Origin: Staphylotrichum longicolle
Lineage: Eukaryota; Ascomycota; Sordariomycetes; Sordariales; Chaetomiaceae
Reading direction: 5' to 3'
Assembly: GCA_019096155.1 (NCBI GenBank)
Contig: JAHCVI010000006.1
Coordinates: 1,364,001-1,428,000, forward strand
DNA length: 64,000 nt
Positions 33,246 through 44,700 of the stretch are shown one piece after another. The translations under genes and the position numbers were made by a program. The notes below the pieces were generated by a model that was not told where the DNA came from, did not search any database, and saw only the letters and a program-made list of their open reading frames with translations. Positions within the stretch are counted from its first letter, which is position 1. Each line of letters begins with the position of its first letter.

Positions 33246-33580
33246 GGGGTGTTGGCTCTGAGGGCGACCTAAAATTATCGCGCATCAAGGGTTCGGTTCC
33301 CAGCTGCATGCATCAGGGTGGCATCGTGGTGATTCGTTGGGCCTAGTGGTGAGTCGCGCCTTGTTCGGCGCTTGTCGCAGGGGTGCGGCACAAGTTGATT
33401 CGCTGAGCCATCCCGCCTGCAGCTCAAGCGCAATGTTGGCGCTTGTTGAGACATGGGCGTCCAGGACAGGAAGCAGCAGGACATATCAAAAGAGAAGCAT
33501 CATCCTGCATTGAGTGAGGCAGCATCGGGCCCTTCTTGTCTCTCCGAACAGCAGAGATACAACGCACATTTGAGCAAAAA
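33246..33580. other. Intergenic region
   Basis: No gene. A GGGTTCGGTTCCC stem-loop at about 33288 imitates a tRNA T-arm but has no matching anticodon or acceptor stem. Confidence 0.5.
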
Positions 33581-35694
33581 ATGGCCAAAACAGGATCTAA
33601 GATCGAGACGTTTGAGCTTTCTGAGAAAGCACACCCATACATCCCTGTCAGCACCACCAAGATTCTTTGGAACTACACCCGCGACCCACCCCCCGATATC
33701 CCCAACGAAGTGCTGCAGGAACGCCGGACCAGGCAGCAAGAGTACTCCGAGACTGTGGACGAGTTGAGGAGATGGCACAAACCGCGTGAAACTGCGATGT
33801 TGCCCAAGCTCTTGCGGCGCATTTTCTTGAGGGACGTCAAGATCCGGATGCCAGCCGAGGAGAAGCTGTACCGCACCGTCAAACATTTTTTCCCTCCTCG
33901 ATCCGACATTTGTGTTACGGTGTGCGACTTTGGACCAGGCAGGGCTGAGCGCAAAGAGGTACGTCTCGGAGACATTGAGAAAGGTAAGGCTGAATCAATC
34001 ACTAGGGTAGGCGGGGGTTCTTGCCAGCTGAACGTGGGAACAGATTTCCACAGCAAGCCAGAATGGTCCACGGTGCGATGGATGTAAGCGATTTTTATCT
34101 CAAACTCCCGGTGTTGAGGACGCCGGCTTATATGTCGTACAGTCATGCTCCATTAGGCGTTGGCCTGCTCCACTCGGTATGTTCCGACGCGGTTGAGCTT
34201 TGGGCGAACATGACTAACATACCCTCAGTCACTGGAAGCCCTCTTTTTCCACACCGGGTCCAAAGTCATGGGGCCTCCCTTCACCAACGGAGGCCGCGCA
34301 GGTTGGCCGTACCTCGAATGTGAAACCTTTGACCTCCGCAACGCCCATCGGATCCAGGACGCTCGCGACCTTCTACGCATCCTGAAGGACGAGAAGAGCA
34401 TCAGCCATGTGCTTGATCGGAATGTCTTTGCGGGTATGAATGATGAGAGACTCGAAAAGGACATTAAATGGCGAGCCCAGTATGTCGGCCAAGCGGTTGA
34501 GTTCTGGGACCTGGCCAAGGCCGACCTCCCATGGCAAATCTCTGAGGGAAGCCACCTGAACATGACAGGCCCTTCCGAGGGTTTACGGGGCACAAAGCTC
34601 GAGAAAGCCACCCAGGCTCTGAGTCGGCATAGCTTTTTCCGGGATTCTCACATTGCCAGAAACCCATTCCGCTGCTTCCACCGAGCGGATGGTTTTCTCC
34701 TGACGATGTCACCCGCGGCGGGCGTGGACTACCTGAATCTGAACTTGCCATTTTATCTCGAGCTGTCCCAGAACGATCTGGCGGAAGAAAACTTTGCTTC
34801 AGCCACGGCACAAATCTTCCGCGAGTTCTCCGAGACAGGGACCGACACCTGGTATCGCAAGAACACAGAGTGGTTCTTGGTCTACCTGATCACCGAGGTG
34901 GCAGCTGCGCCACACAACATTCGTCAGGGATACAGCGTTCCCTCTCTAATGGACGCATATGACTCCATTGTGCATGAATTGGTGTGTCCGTCCTGTATTC
35001 GCACCGCCATCGAATCACCAGAAAAAGCTGACACGCCGGGCAGAAAGAACGTCGTTATGATCAATGGCAACGCAACGAGACAATCGCCCTCGTCCGCTCG
35101 TACCTGATTTGTCTCGATGAGCTCAATGTCTTGAGGGAGATCTTTGCTAAGAAGCTCGACTTCTTCCAACGCCTGCGCAAGGACTGTGACAAGCTCCCCG
35201 AGCTGCAAGGCGCTGATGTTCAGGGCAACCCCCCCGACAACCCAGAGGGAGAGGCGCCGTTGAATCGGATCGCGTTTGCCGAGCATCAAATGAAGGAATC
35301 CAAGGAGCAGTGTGAACGCTTGGGCGCAGATCTTAGGGAAGCGTTGAATTCGGTACGGATCTGTCCACCCCCGCCCCCTTTTGTTGATGATAGCATGCCA
35401 TGACCTCGAATCACTGACACCGCAAAAATTCAGCTCTTCCAACTCCGGTCCATCGAGCAAAATGAACTCGCCATCATGGCAGACAGCCAAAACAAGGCGA
35501 TCTTTGTCTTCACAGCCGTCGCCACCGTCTTCCTGCCGCTCTCCTTCTTCACGTCCTACTTTGGCATGAACTTAACAGGCATGAGGGATACAGAGTACAC
35601 CGAGGCATACTTTTGGAAGATGTGCGGGACCATCTCGTTTTGCATCGTCCTGGTGGTGGTGCTGTGGGTTTTCAGATATCGGATTCGCCGCTGA
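33581..35694 (+). CDS. CorA-like membrane protein with long soluble N-terminal region
   Basis: Six exons, 33581-33958, 34028-34083, 34143-34176, 34229-34981, 35044-35352 and 35434-35694, give 596 residues, all in phase. The N-terminal 500 residues are soluble and contain the fungal segment KPEWSTVRWIHAPLGVGLLHSSLEALFFHTG. The C terminus has a coiled-coil-like stretch (FQLRSIEQNELAIMADSQNK) and two helices, AIFVFTAVATVFLPLSFFTSYFGMNL and ISFCIVLVVVLWVFRYRIRR, with the YFGMN signature of the CorA magnesium channel family between them. Many Sordariomycetes carry such proteins; it is unclear whether they carry Mg2+ or have a signalling role. The first intron (69 nt) is in frame and stop-free but has GTACGT and TTGCCAG ends, and its removal joins well-matched sequence. 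Confidence 0.83.
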
Positions 35695-35919
35695 ACCGGA
35701 TGAGTCGCGTGTGACAATGAGTTGCGGATGAACCGATAAAGGGACACATAGACAGTTGATTCTTTGTGCGTGTATGAATAGATACTTCGAGGGAGTCAGT
35801 CCTTGGCGTTTAATCCAACATCCAACAGCCACCTTTCCACTTGTGCAGTGGGTGACGCGGGATTTTACGGCCTGCTTCAACGTCCGCTTCAACAAGATTG
35901 ATGCGACTGGTAGTGAAAC

Positions 35920-36426
35920 TCAGACCTCCCACCCCATAACAGCCTCCCGCTCCCTGCTCGCCGGTGCCACCACCTCGCGACCAGGCGCAACAATAAGATA
36001 GCACGTCTCCACCGGGTCTTTGGCCGGGTACAGATATAACGGGTTCATCTCGGCTGGCGCCTTCCACTCGAGACCCGTGACGGGGTACCGGACGCGGACA
36101 TCGACGGAACAGCGGCGGTTAAACCAGGACGACACCAGACAAGCGGGATTCTTCTTGACACGCAAGCGTGGCGAAGCATCGGCGCGGGTTGGCGTGCACG
36201 AAGAGCCCCTGCAGCCAACGCAGACGGGGCGTGCGCGTGCACGGGATGAGCACATCGGTCGGGAACTGCAGTGGCCTCGGAAATACCGCTCAACCTCTGG
36301 TGCTGGGAAGTCGGGGTCTGGGAACGCTGTGGTCGACTGCGCGGGGGGGACGAATGCAAATTCAGCCGGGGTCAGTGGCGGTGGGCGAGTGGTACTGTTG
36401 GGCGCAAGAGGCGGAGCAGAGCCTCG
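35920..36426 (-). CDS. Possible C-terminal exon of an unidentified protein
   Basis: The minus strand is open for about 168 codons without an early ATG: PPPLTPAEFAFVPPAQ, FPDPDFPAPEVERYFRGHC, then RVKKNPACLVSSWFNRRCSVDVRVRYPVTGLEWKAPAEMNPLYLYPAKDPVETCYLIVAPGREV. The latter part reads like a folded domain. A CCAACAG acceptor occurs at its upstream end (about 36390), suggesting an exon, but I could not find a convincing 5' exon. The overlapping plus-strand frame (36020-36835) is Arg/Gly-rich shadow-like sequence. It may be a gene remnant. Confidence 0.3.
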   Translation of the reverse strand, partial: RGSAPPLAPNSTTRPPPLTPAEFAFVPPAQSTTAFPDPDFPAPEVERYFRGHCSSRPMCSSRARARPVCVGCRGSSCTPTRADASPRLRVKKNPACLVSSWFNRRCSVDVRVRYPVTGLEWKAPAEMNPLYLYPAKDPVETCYLIVAPGREVVAPASREREAVMGWEV

Positions 36427-38103
36427 TCAGGCGCCAGCGACCCACGAAGCGTTTGACATTACATCCCGCCAAGCCTGGGGAAGCGTCCAATGTCCGGCGA
36501 GGTGCGGTGTGCACTTTTGTGAGAAGCTGCGAGCGACAGGTCGGACGGATCTGAGATTCGTTCTGGCTGGGCGCTCCCCCAACAACCAGACACTTCGCAT
36601 GGTTGGCTGCTTTCTACGTCTTGGCAGGCTGCGAGGGCTGACGATGGTCGCGACACTTTCAGAGGTCTGCGAGTTGGCGGGACGGGACTTGTTGCTGGGG
36701 GGCGCGTTGCGTCTGGTGTGCCGCCTCACCCTCCATGTTGGTGTAGCACAACCAATGCGCTTGAGAGCGCCATCCACCTCAATGGGTATGGTTCGCAAGG
36801 GCTTCGAGCGGTTGGGCAGCAAGGTCCCACTTTGACAACGAGCCTACATTGGCCCATTTACAAGCAATCGACTTCGTCTTGCCGGTTTAAAGTGGTCGCG
36901 CACAGCGTTTCTTGGGTTCATGCAGCCGCCCGTGTGAGCCTTGGACGGCGCGGAACAGGTTGACACCGGAGTTTAGCGGTTGCTTGGTATGGTTAATATG
37001 AGTCATGGATGAGAGGCTTGGGGTGATGCAGGCAATGATGCAGCGAATGCGTGCAACATGTTTCGTGCAAACATCTTATCCCTGGAGCAGCTTCATTAAA
37101 GCCTCAACGCGGATTGCCCGCATCATGAAAAGGATCTAGAGCTAGATTAAGGTACCTTAAAAGAAGCAAGGCCTTTCTACCTACCGACTTTTTATTTATA
37201 CACAAGCGCTAGGCAGGTTACAAATGCTTATCCGAGAACTGCTACTTTGGACATTTACATCTTGTCGTTTAGATACGTGTTTCGCCCTTGTCCACGGCGC
37301 CAAGCGATCAAGGCGTTGGGGTCCCCAAGAGTGCAAGGCCAGTTGGCAGGATATGGAGCCAGAACCGCAGTGCTGGAAACACCACCATCTCGAGAAGTTG
37401 ACCCCTTTTAAACGTGCATTAGTGCCTCGCCAAGCTCGAGGGGGGAGGGTGAGCATGGAGAGACACTGCCCTCAATCCTAGGGGACAGCGATGCTCCCGA
37501 TTGTACAGAAATCAAAAGCGGCGATGACACGCACGCCCCGCAGAGCGCCACAGTCTCTTTGCGGTGGAAAAGCCTGAGACTCGCATCCACGGGGCTGTCC
37601 ACTCTGGCCACTGCGCCGGCGGAGGGCGCCTCGTGGACACCCATGTCGGGGACCACGCTGGAACAACAGCTGTCTGCCCTGTTCAGCCTTTTCGCCCGCG
37701 CTGCCGCGCCCACCAATTCGGCCACCTCATTGGCACAACGGAGCACCCACAGCTCGTCATCCGTCACAACCCACCTTGCGACCAATGATGTCGACGGTGG
37801 CAGCTGAGCCCACCCAGCCCTTTACAGCCTTTCGCCTTAACTTCGTCCCCGTCCCTGCCGCCCACGGCGACAGCCAGACGGATTTCGAATGATGCCCATC
37901 TGCCATGATCCTTCATTTCTACATATATAACGTGAAGATTGTCCATCTTTCCTGGTCCTTCTTTTTTGCGTAAATAAACAACCTCTGTTGCTGTCAGCAC
38001 CCTGTCTCTGGAATGATCTTTCGAGATTCACGGTAACACACACCCAAGATACGCTGCATTCTAGACATCTTTTACCTCCGCATGCTGCAAGTATCCTGCC
38101 ACC
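36427..38103. other. Intergenic region
   Basis: No supported gene. The right end, before the small gene at 38104, has TATATAA at 37924-37930. Minus-strand frames at 37408-38000 show some protein-like sequence split over two frames (ATVDIIGRKVG, then ARWVVTDDELWVLRCANEVAEL) but lack a start and family features. Confidence 0.4.
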
Positions 38104-38447
38104 ATGTCTGCCAGATCCTCCGTGTCCATCAGTTCCACCAGTGTTGAACTTCCTCAGTCTCTGACCAGCAACATGACGCGGTAAGTTCTGTCTTGTCTGC
38201 TTCTGGTCACATATTGCTCCTCTCCTCACAGATCCGTCCCAAGGCACTGTGCTAACAAAGGTGTTGGGCCAGAACATCTGATGGCCCGAACCTTCCTTCC
38301 ACTACGAACAGAAGTTTCCAAATCCCTGACAACGTGAACTCGATCTCGATGTTGTCCAGATGGGCATACAATATTAGGGATGTGCCCGTCACAGAGAGGC
38401 TGCACCGGAACGCGTTCAATCAGAAAGACAGCACAGGTGGCAGATAA
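38104..38447 (+). CDS. Small two-exon protein of 83 residues, unknown family
   Basis: Exons 38104-38180 and 38273-38447 encode 83 residues, MSARSSVSISSTSVELPQ onward and ending NAFNQKDSTGGR. Support comes from a strong start context (GCCACCATGTC), a GTAAGT donor, a GTGCTAAC branch site 23 bases before the GGGCCAG acceptor, exact phase, and a TATATAA box about 175 bp upstream. The protein is Ser/Thr-rich and polar, with no signal peptide or membrane segment; the middle (QIPDNVNSISMLSRWAYNIRDVPVTERLHR) may form an amphipathic helix. An alternative acceptor at 38231 gives a shorter, less protein-like end. I do not recognise the family. Confidence 0.55.
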
Positions 38448-38898
38448 CATACCGCTCGAGAAAGTTTGGGTACAGAGAGTGTGGAGGTTATAGTACTGTT
38501 AGTGTTCGGTAGTTCAGTATCCTGCACAATACCATTTGCTCCGCTTTTGGAGGCGGATTCGGCCACTTACACATGGATTCGGTGGATCTTGTCAAGCCTG
38601 CATGGCTTGACTACCCCTAACCCTTGTGTGAGCACCGCACCCGACCAATGAAAATGCCACAACAGCCCGTACAGAGCCCCGCAGCTTTCTCAGCGCCTTT
38701 CTCTGAGGCCGAGGACCTTAGGTAACAGAGGTTTTTCCGATTTCCGGTAATGGCTTCGGATGGATCCATTTTTCGGCCTCTCCATGCGACTGTCAAGTGT
38801 GGATCTCACAAACCCTGCCATTTCCAGTTGTGGCACAAATCGAGAATTGGGCGTGAGACATTGTTCACCAGTCACAACGCCATTATTAATTCATCACC
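38448..38898. other. Intergenic region
   Basis: Promoter side of the TPR-SET gene. It contains one TTCGGCCACT word at about 38558, the same motif that clusters before the two MFS genes, here as a single copy. Confidence 0.45.
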
Positions 38899-40833
38899 AT
38901 GGCGCCGCACACCCAGGACAGCACGGTGTACCTGACCGAGCAAGAAGCCAAGCGCATTCGCAGCACGGCCATAGAGCGCACCAAGAAGTGTTCAGAACTC
39001 GGCGGACATGGACGCGAGCCCCGAGACGAAAAGGGCGCCATCAGCCAGGCAACTGGTGCCTCACTCATGGCGGACATGGGCGACATGACCATGACACAGG
39101 CTGAGCGAAATGCGCTTCCTGCCCTTATCGTCGGCCAACCATACACACCATGCCTGGCCTCCCTGCACGAACTGCAGCCCATGAAGATGGCCGATCTCAA
39201 GATCGAGAAACACCACCGCGGCCACCAGCTCACAGTCAAGCGAGTGAGCCCTGTCGTGACTCTCTCGACAAGGTCATGGACGATGGTGCAGGACGAAGCC
39301 GGAGAGACGGAGCGTCTTGAGATTGCCCTGCACAAGACAAAGCACGGCAAAGACGTGCTCGAGTCCGCCTCCGCGTTCGCCATCAAAGACCCCTACTTCA
39401 CCCTCACTGAAGAGGGCGAACCTACCCTCCGCATCGACCATCCCTCCGACTTAATCGCCAACCCCACAACCAAGCCCGACGCGCAAACCTCCCCGTCAGA
39501 CGCCGATTCTGCAGCAACCGAAAAGAAAGCCACCGCCCTCAAAACCAAAGGCAACAACGCTCTCACAGCCAACAACCTCCCCCTCGCCCACGCCCACTAC
39601 ACCTCCGCCCTCGCCCTCTCCCCCTCCGAGACGCTCACCCAAGACCTGCACCGCAACCGCGCCCACGTCAACCTCCTCCTCTCGCAATATCCAGCCGCCC
39701 TCGCCGACGCCCTCGCCTCCCTCATCCCCTCCCCCTCCGACCCGCGCTCCACCGAACTCAACAGCAAGGCCTACTTCCGCGCCGCCACGGCCGCCTACAG
39801 CCTCGCCGATTTCACCAACGCCCGCGCCCACTTCGCCAAGCAGCTCGAGCTCATGCCCGCCGACAAGGGCGCCGCGGCGAACCTGGCGCGCACCGACGCC
39901 CGCCTGCGCGAGGCCGAGACCGGCGCGTACGACTTTGCCCGCATCAAGAAGGGCGTGGCCGCGGGGCGGCTGCGGGTGGATGCCGCGAGCTTTGACGGGC
40001 CGACCGAGGTGAAGAAGAGTCCCGGGATGGGCAACGGCTTGTTTGCGACCCGGGCGGTGAAGGCCGGGGAGGTGGTGATGGTCGAGAAGGCGGTCTGCGT
40101 GGTGTGGGGGTTTGAGCCCGAGGCCATCACCGCTGTGACGTTCGATGTGCGGGACGAGAGGATACGCGTTGCGCCCGTGGGGTTGACGAAGGCGCTGGTG
40201 GAGAAGCTGGGGAAGAACCCCGTCGAGATCAAGAGGGTGATGGGGTTGTATGGGGACTGGGACGGGGCCGAGGGGAAGGAGGTGTGGGAGACGGAGGATG
40301 GGCCGGTGGTGGATGTGTTTAGGGTGCACGATATCGTGTCGAGGAACGCGTTTGGCGTGGGGGATAAGGACGGGCGGGGCGCGGGAAGTGCTGGCCTGTG
40401 GGTGCGCGCCGCGTACATCAACCACTCGTGCATCCCGAACACGAAGCGCGAGTTTGTTGGGGACCTGATGGTGATTCGTGCGACCAAGGACATTGCTGCT
40501 GGGGAGGAGATCGTCCACAGCTACGACGAGTCAGGCGATTACGAGACGAGGCAGAAGGCGCTGATGACCACCTGGGGCTTCGAGTGCGGCTGTGCGCTTT
40601 GTGTGGCGGAAAAGGGGGACGACCCGGCCGTGCGGGAGAAGCGGCGGAAGCTGGTCGAGGAGGCGGATGCGTTTGTACAGACGCAGGGTGGGAAGAGCCT
40701 CGCTGTCACCAAGGCCAAGCGGTTGGTGAAGAAGATTGAGGAGACGTACGATGAAAAGAGATACAAGGGCCTGCCCCGTCTCGCGACAAGGGGACTTCAG
40801 GAGTGGCTGGCGCAGGCGACAGCTGGACGGTAG
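38899..40833 (+). CDS. TPR- and SET-domain protein (SMYD-like lysine methyltransferase candidate)
   Basis: The single exon encodes 644 residues. Residues 1-190 have the fungal N-terminal region (LTEQEAKRIRSTAIERTKKCSELGG). Tetratricopeptide repeats follow (KGNNALTANNLPLAHAHYTSALALSP, then YFRAATAAYSLADFTNARAHFAKQLEL). The SET domain begins at GPTEVKKSPGMGNGLFATRAVKAGEVVMVEKA and ends AAYINHSCIPNTKREFVGDLMVIRATKDIAAGEEIVHSY, with the NHSCxPN and the active-site Tyr present. A post-SET-like Cys set follows (GFECGCALC). The split SET with cysteines resembles SMYD proteins, which methylate histones or other proteins; the true substrate is unknown. Confidence 0.9.
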   Translation: MAPHTQDSTVYLTEQEAKRIRSTAIERTKKCSELGGHGREPRDEKGAISQATGASLMADMGDMTMTQAERNALPALIVGQPYTPCLASLHELQPMKMADLKIEKHHRGHQLTVKRVSPVVTLSTRSWTMVQDEAGETERLEIALHKTKHGKDVLESASAFAIKDPYFTLTEEGEPTLRIDHPSDLIANPTTKPDAQTSPSDADSAATEKKATALKTKGNNALTANNLPLAHAHYTSALALSPSETLTQDLHRNRAHVNLLLSQYPAALADALASLIPSPSDPRSTELNSKAYFRAATAAYSLADFTNARAHFAKQLELMPADKGAAANLARTDARLREAETGAYDFARIKKGVAAGRLRVDAASFDGPTEVKKSPGMGNGLFATRAVKAGEVVMVEKAVCVVWGFEPEAITAVTFDVRDERIRVAPVGLTKALVEKLGKNPVEIKRVMGLYGDWDGAEGKEVWETEDGPVVDVFRVHDIVSRNAFGVGDKDGRGAGSAGLWVRAAYINHSCIPNTKREFVGDLMVIRATKDIAAGEEIVHSYDESGDYETRQKALMTTWGFECGCALCVAEKGDDPAVREKRRKLVEEADAFVQTQGGKSLAVTKAKRLVKKIEETYDEKRYKGLPRLATRGLQEWLAQATAGR

Positions 40834-41247
40834 ATGCTCAAACAAAAAGGTTACGAAGTTGGGAAGAGACACAAAATAGCTATCTAAAAGCTGCATTCTA
40901 TTTATGCATATTTCAGGGTATTGTGAAGTGCTAACTACAAAACATTCTGTTCCGACAATTCTCCTTGCCCATCATTTCACCATGTATTTCTTACTCGCCG
41001 TACCCGAGTAAGCCTCCCATCCACCATGCCCGGTGTTTTGAAAAGAGACTAGAGGTTTGAACCGGAAGGTTGGAAAGGAAACCTTACCCAAGAAAATAAA
41101 GAAGAAATGGAAACCAAACAAGTTGGGGAAAAAGCCAGAACGTGAACCTGAAAACTCGACCAGAACCTGAAATCCCCGCCAACCTTGCCACCGACGCCCC
41201 CAGTCTCAAACACCATCGAGCTTCTCCGCAAGCAGAAGCCCCATCAA
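40834..41247. other. Intergenic region
   Basis: 3' flanks of two convergent genes; no gene seen. Confidence 0.5.
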
Positions 41248-41742
41248 TCAGAGCAACCCCGACATCTGCATCCCCCACCCCTGACGTGCCTCCTCTCCTC
41301 CACCACCCATCCCTCCCCCACCGCCAACCGCACCCAACTCCACCCGCCGGACGACGGCTCTCCGCCTCTCCGCGCCAGCACCCTCCCCTGCCTCTTCCCC
41401 AACAAACCTCCGATCCCACCACCGACTTCGCGTCTCTGACCGCGTCTCTGACCGCGTCTCCGACCACGTCTCCGACCGCGTCCCTGTCTGCGTCGTCTCT
41501 GACCGCGTCCGCATCTGCCCCTGCGTCGCCCCCTCCCGACTCACCCGACACGTCGCGCTCCCGCACGCCCCGCGGACGACCGTCTCCCCTTCGTCCACGG
41601 CGCGATAGCGACGGCAGGGGATCCTGTCGACGACGTCGCACGCGCGGCGGCGGCAGCGGTGGGTGTGGGCGTCCTCGCAGTACTCGTGGACGAGGGCGGT
41701 GTGGGCGCAGTGCGTGTAATAGGTGAGGTATTTGCGGCACAT
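41248..41742 (-). CDS. Small Cys/His-rich protein with internal SETR repeats
   Basis: The ATG at 41742 opens 164 residues beginning MCRKYLTYYTHCAHTALVHEYCEDAHTHRC, followed by CDVVDRIPCRRY and VVRGACGSATC. Similar Met-Cys starts with spaced Cys and His occur in many small fungal proteins of unknown function and suggest metal binding. After residue 75 the protein is low in complexity, with TRSETTQTGTRSETWSETRSETR encoded by 12-bp DNA repeats, then Gly/Glu/Arg-rich sequence. The long frame extends upstream to 42108, but that part is Pro/Thr-rich and lies in a CA-rich leader. The C-terminal half may not be real if an intron was missed. Confidence 0.5.
   Translation of the reverse strand: MCRKYLTYYTHCAHTALVHEYCEDAHTHRCRRRACDVVDRIPCRRYRAVDEGETVVRGACGSATCRVSREGATQGQMRTRSETTQTGTRSETWSETRSETRSETRSRWWDRRFVGEEAGEGAGAERRRAVVRRVELGAVGGGGGMGGGGEEARQGWGMQMSGLL
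41430..41477. repeat. 12-bp tandem repeat GCGTCTCTGACC
   Basis: Four 12-bp units with one to two changes, continuing in degenerate form to about 41512. In the minus-strand gene they encode SETR-like repeats. Confidence 0.8.
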
Positions 41743-44700
41743 TGTATTTGTATGTATGGATGTATGTGTCTGGGTGCTTGTGGTGGACTGGTGTTTGAGG
41801 CGTTGGGGATATGGGGTGGGTTGGGGGAGTGGTTGGTGAGGCGAGGTGGGTGAGGTGGGAGGTCGTGGTACTGGTCGGTTGCCGATGCGAAGGAATGACG
41901 AAAGTTGATTTTGGAGTATGAAAGATGGAACCAAATAGGAGAGCGAGAAGTCGGGTGTGGATGTTGGTTGTTGGTGTCTACCTAAGGATGTGGAATGTGG
42001 TCTAAACCAGGTGTGTCTTTTTTGTTTTTCTTTATTTCCCCCGCAGGTTGGTGCAACGGGCTTCGGTTGACGCGTTGAGCACGGTCTGGTCGTCAAGGGG
42101 TGGTTCAATTAACGCTAGGTTGGTTACTCAGGGAGGGATTGCGCACCAGGATTTGGGGATGGTCGAGAAAGTTTGTGTTCTGAAGGACAAAGATGTTGAA
42201 CTGGGTGATCTGGTAATAAGAATATTTGGGGTTTGCGGGAAGTGGAGGACAGAATTGTGGATGGAGACAAACACGTCGTATCAGACGTACGCTGTCGTTT
42301 TATACCGCGAGATGCAGTCGTCTACCCCTGGCCCAGCCCGTGGGCCACACATTTGACAGAAGCAACATCTGTCTGCCACACTGGCTGACTCGCATTGAGT
42401 TGGCTTTGCCCACGGTCACCCGGGGCAGTCGGAACTGCCACGCCCTGGGACAGTGGGTGAACCCGGTGTCATCATACCCGGTGACCCGGGGTGCCAGGGC
42501 GGGTGTCCCGGGGTGCCAGGGTGACCAGATGTCCCTCGACACGGTGGGCAGGCCGGTGTGCCAGGGCCGTTGCTCCACCCTGTGGGCGCCGGGCCGGGGC
42601 TGCCTGCGAGGCGTCGCCCTCGGTTGGGGTTGCCTCCTTGCTCCCGGCCGGCCTTTGTCCCCACATGATTGTGGCTCCGCCTCCGAAGTCTCGGCGTGTT
42701 CACCAACATGGTCCCTGATATCCAGTCAAATGTCGCCATCTTCGCGTCTTGGCTGAGAGGAAGCTCTGAAAGGGGGGTGGCCGGGCTCTGTCGGCCCACC
42801 TGAAGGAACCAACAGCCGGAGTGGGCTTTTCAGCAGGCAGATTGACAGGGCATTTCGGACATTGTTTAGAGCGTGAAAACATGCCATCGGCGTTGTTGGG
42901 GTTTCACTTCCTGTGCAGACGCGTGGTGTGACCGCAAACGATTGGTGCAGTGGAGGGCTAGCCGCCCACCCCGACCCCCCCCTTGAACACGGAGCCCCAG
43001 AGCTTCTTCCACTTGGACCCACGAATACGGTTTCAAAGAATTTGGTTTCCGCTTCCCGACCCAAAAGTCGCGGATTTGACTCACAATACCCAAGGCTCCC
43101 TCCCCAAGGCTATTTCTCAACGGTCTCCCAACATGAAGCCGAACCTCGGCCAAACGTTGGTGACGGCTCGTGGACCAAGGCCGACAGCGAAACTGTTAGA
43201 ACCCGACACCTGCCAAGGCTCACAGAGAAAGTGAGTCTAATAACGACGCTTAAGGACGAGGTTGTGTCTGAGAGGGCGGAGCGGGGTGATGGAAAGGTAA
43301 ACGACTCGATGAAGGGCAGCGCGCGATGCAATTTGTCATGGCGGCAGTTTATGAAAAGGTGCTGTGCGAGTGAGCCTGGATCTCAATCATCCCCGCCGCC
43401 ATTCCATTCAAACTCCAATCGAACCGTCGATTACTCTTTTGTAGCAGGCGAAGGTCAGACACAATGAGATGCTGTTTGAAGTCTAAGTTGTTGACAAAGG
43501 ATAACTCTTTGCATGTTGTTACTTTGTCTCCACTTCCGAGTTACAGAATCAGGGCACGGTCTTCTCAACTGTTGTTCGTATTGGGAGGTACCTCTCCGGA
43601 CGCACTTCTCGGAACGACAAACTGGCCCGTTCTGAGCCGCTTGGAACCGGTTTGGTGACGCCTATGGGCAAACGCACAATCTTCTCTGTCCCAACTATCC
43701 ACACGTTACCTGCGTGATGGTTCCTTTTGCTCTCATGGCTTTGATTTCACTGACGGAACATGGAGGCAGACTATTGTGGTTGTCTGTGGGGGTTCCAAAC
43801 CCTTCAAATTGTGGCTCGTAGCCCCACAGGTTCTGTGGCTTCGGAAGCGAACCACTGATTCGTTCGCGATCTATGTGCGATCGAGTTCGTAACAACTCAA
43901 GCGTGCAGACTTGCGCGTGGAATCAACGGTCGGAGCCAATAAGCGTGCACTTACCGCACGTTGAGGCTGCGGGGAAAGACGCGAGGAAGTTCTGTCTTAC
44001 ATCATATCAAGGTCATTCCAGAAAGTTTCAAAGAGCGCCAGCATGCATCTCGGGGCGCCGATGGCTGGCGATGGGCGCCGATGGCTGCTGCCACGCACGC
44101 CATTCAACCTTCCCATGGACCCAGCCCTGAACGTGCATGTCGTTTATGTCTGTCGGTTGTTATTGTCCCAAACTGGATACACACCATCGAGACAACTCCA
44201 AGTCCAGACCACTGCCTTTGTCCTCAGTCCCAGTTTGTAGACTCAAACAACCACTTCAGCCACCGGCGGACGTGTCTGCTGTATCCTCCCAGAGTGGATC
44301 ACCGGAGACTCGCTCGGCGCTGTGTTCCTGGTACTGGTGGGTAAAGCACCCATCACGACCAAAACAAACCTCAGAGCCTTGCACCAAAGCAGCACCGAGC
44401 CTGCCACGCCAGCATTCTTGAATCAGTGGCGTCTGGAGAAGTGCTTGATACGACAAGCCCTTCCCACTAGCCGTATTCCAGCGGGTTGGAACTCGTCGAG
44501 GTGATCGTCTGTCCCATCCAGAGCATCATACGACTCTAGGACAGCTTCAACTTGGTGTTGAACGGGGCTGCAACAGCGGGTCTCTATCCAGAAACCATGT
44601 TGTCAAGTTCCGATGTGGGCAGTTACCGGTCGACGAAGAGGGGGCTGGGGAATGTGTGGATGAATCCACGGGGGATATAAAGCAGCCTTCATCCACATTT

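Noticed and set aside
33284..33304. tRNA T-arm-like GGGTTCGGTTCCC
   Set aside because: The loop lacks the conserved A, the stem is only three pairs and no acceptor, D or anticodon arms fit around it.
36020..36835. Plus-strand frame of 271 codons
   Set aside because: Low-complexity Arg/Gly-rich sequence without recognisable domain; the minus strand of the same region reads more like a folded protein.
37408..38000. Protein-like pieces in two minus-strand frames
   Set aside because: No ATG, no splice sites and no family features; the pieces may be chance or an old remnant, too weak to list as a gene.
42913..43467. Plus-strand frame of 184 codons
   Set aside because: Codon use and composition are unlike neighbouring genes and no domain or start context supports it.
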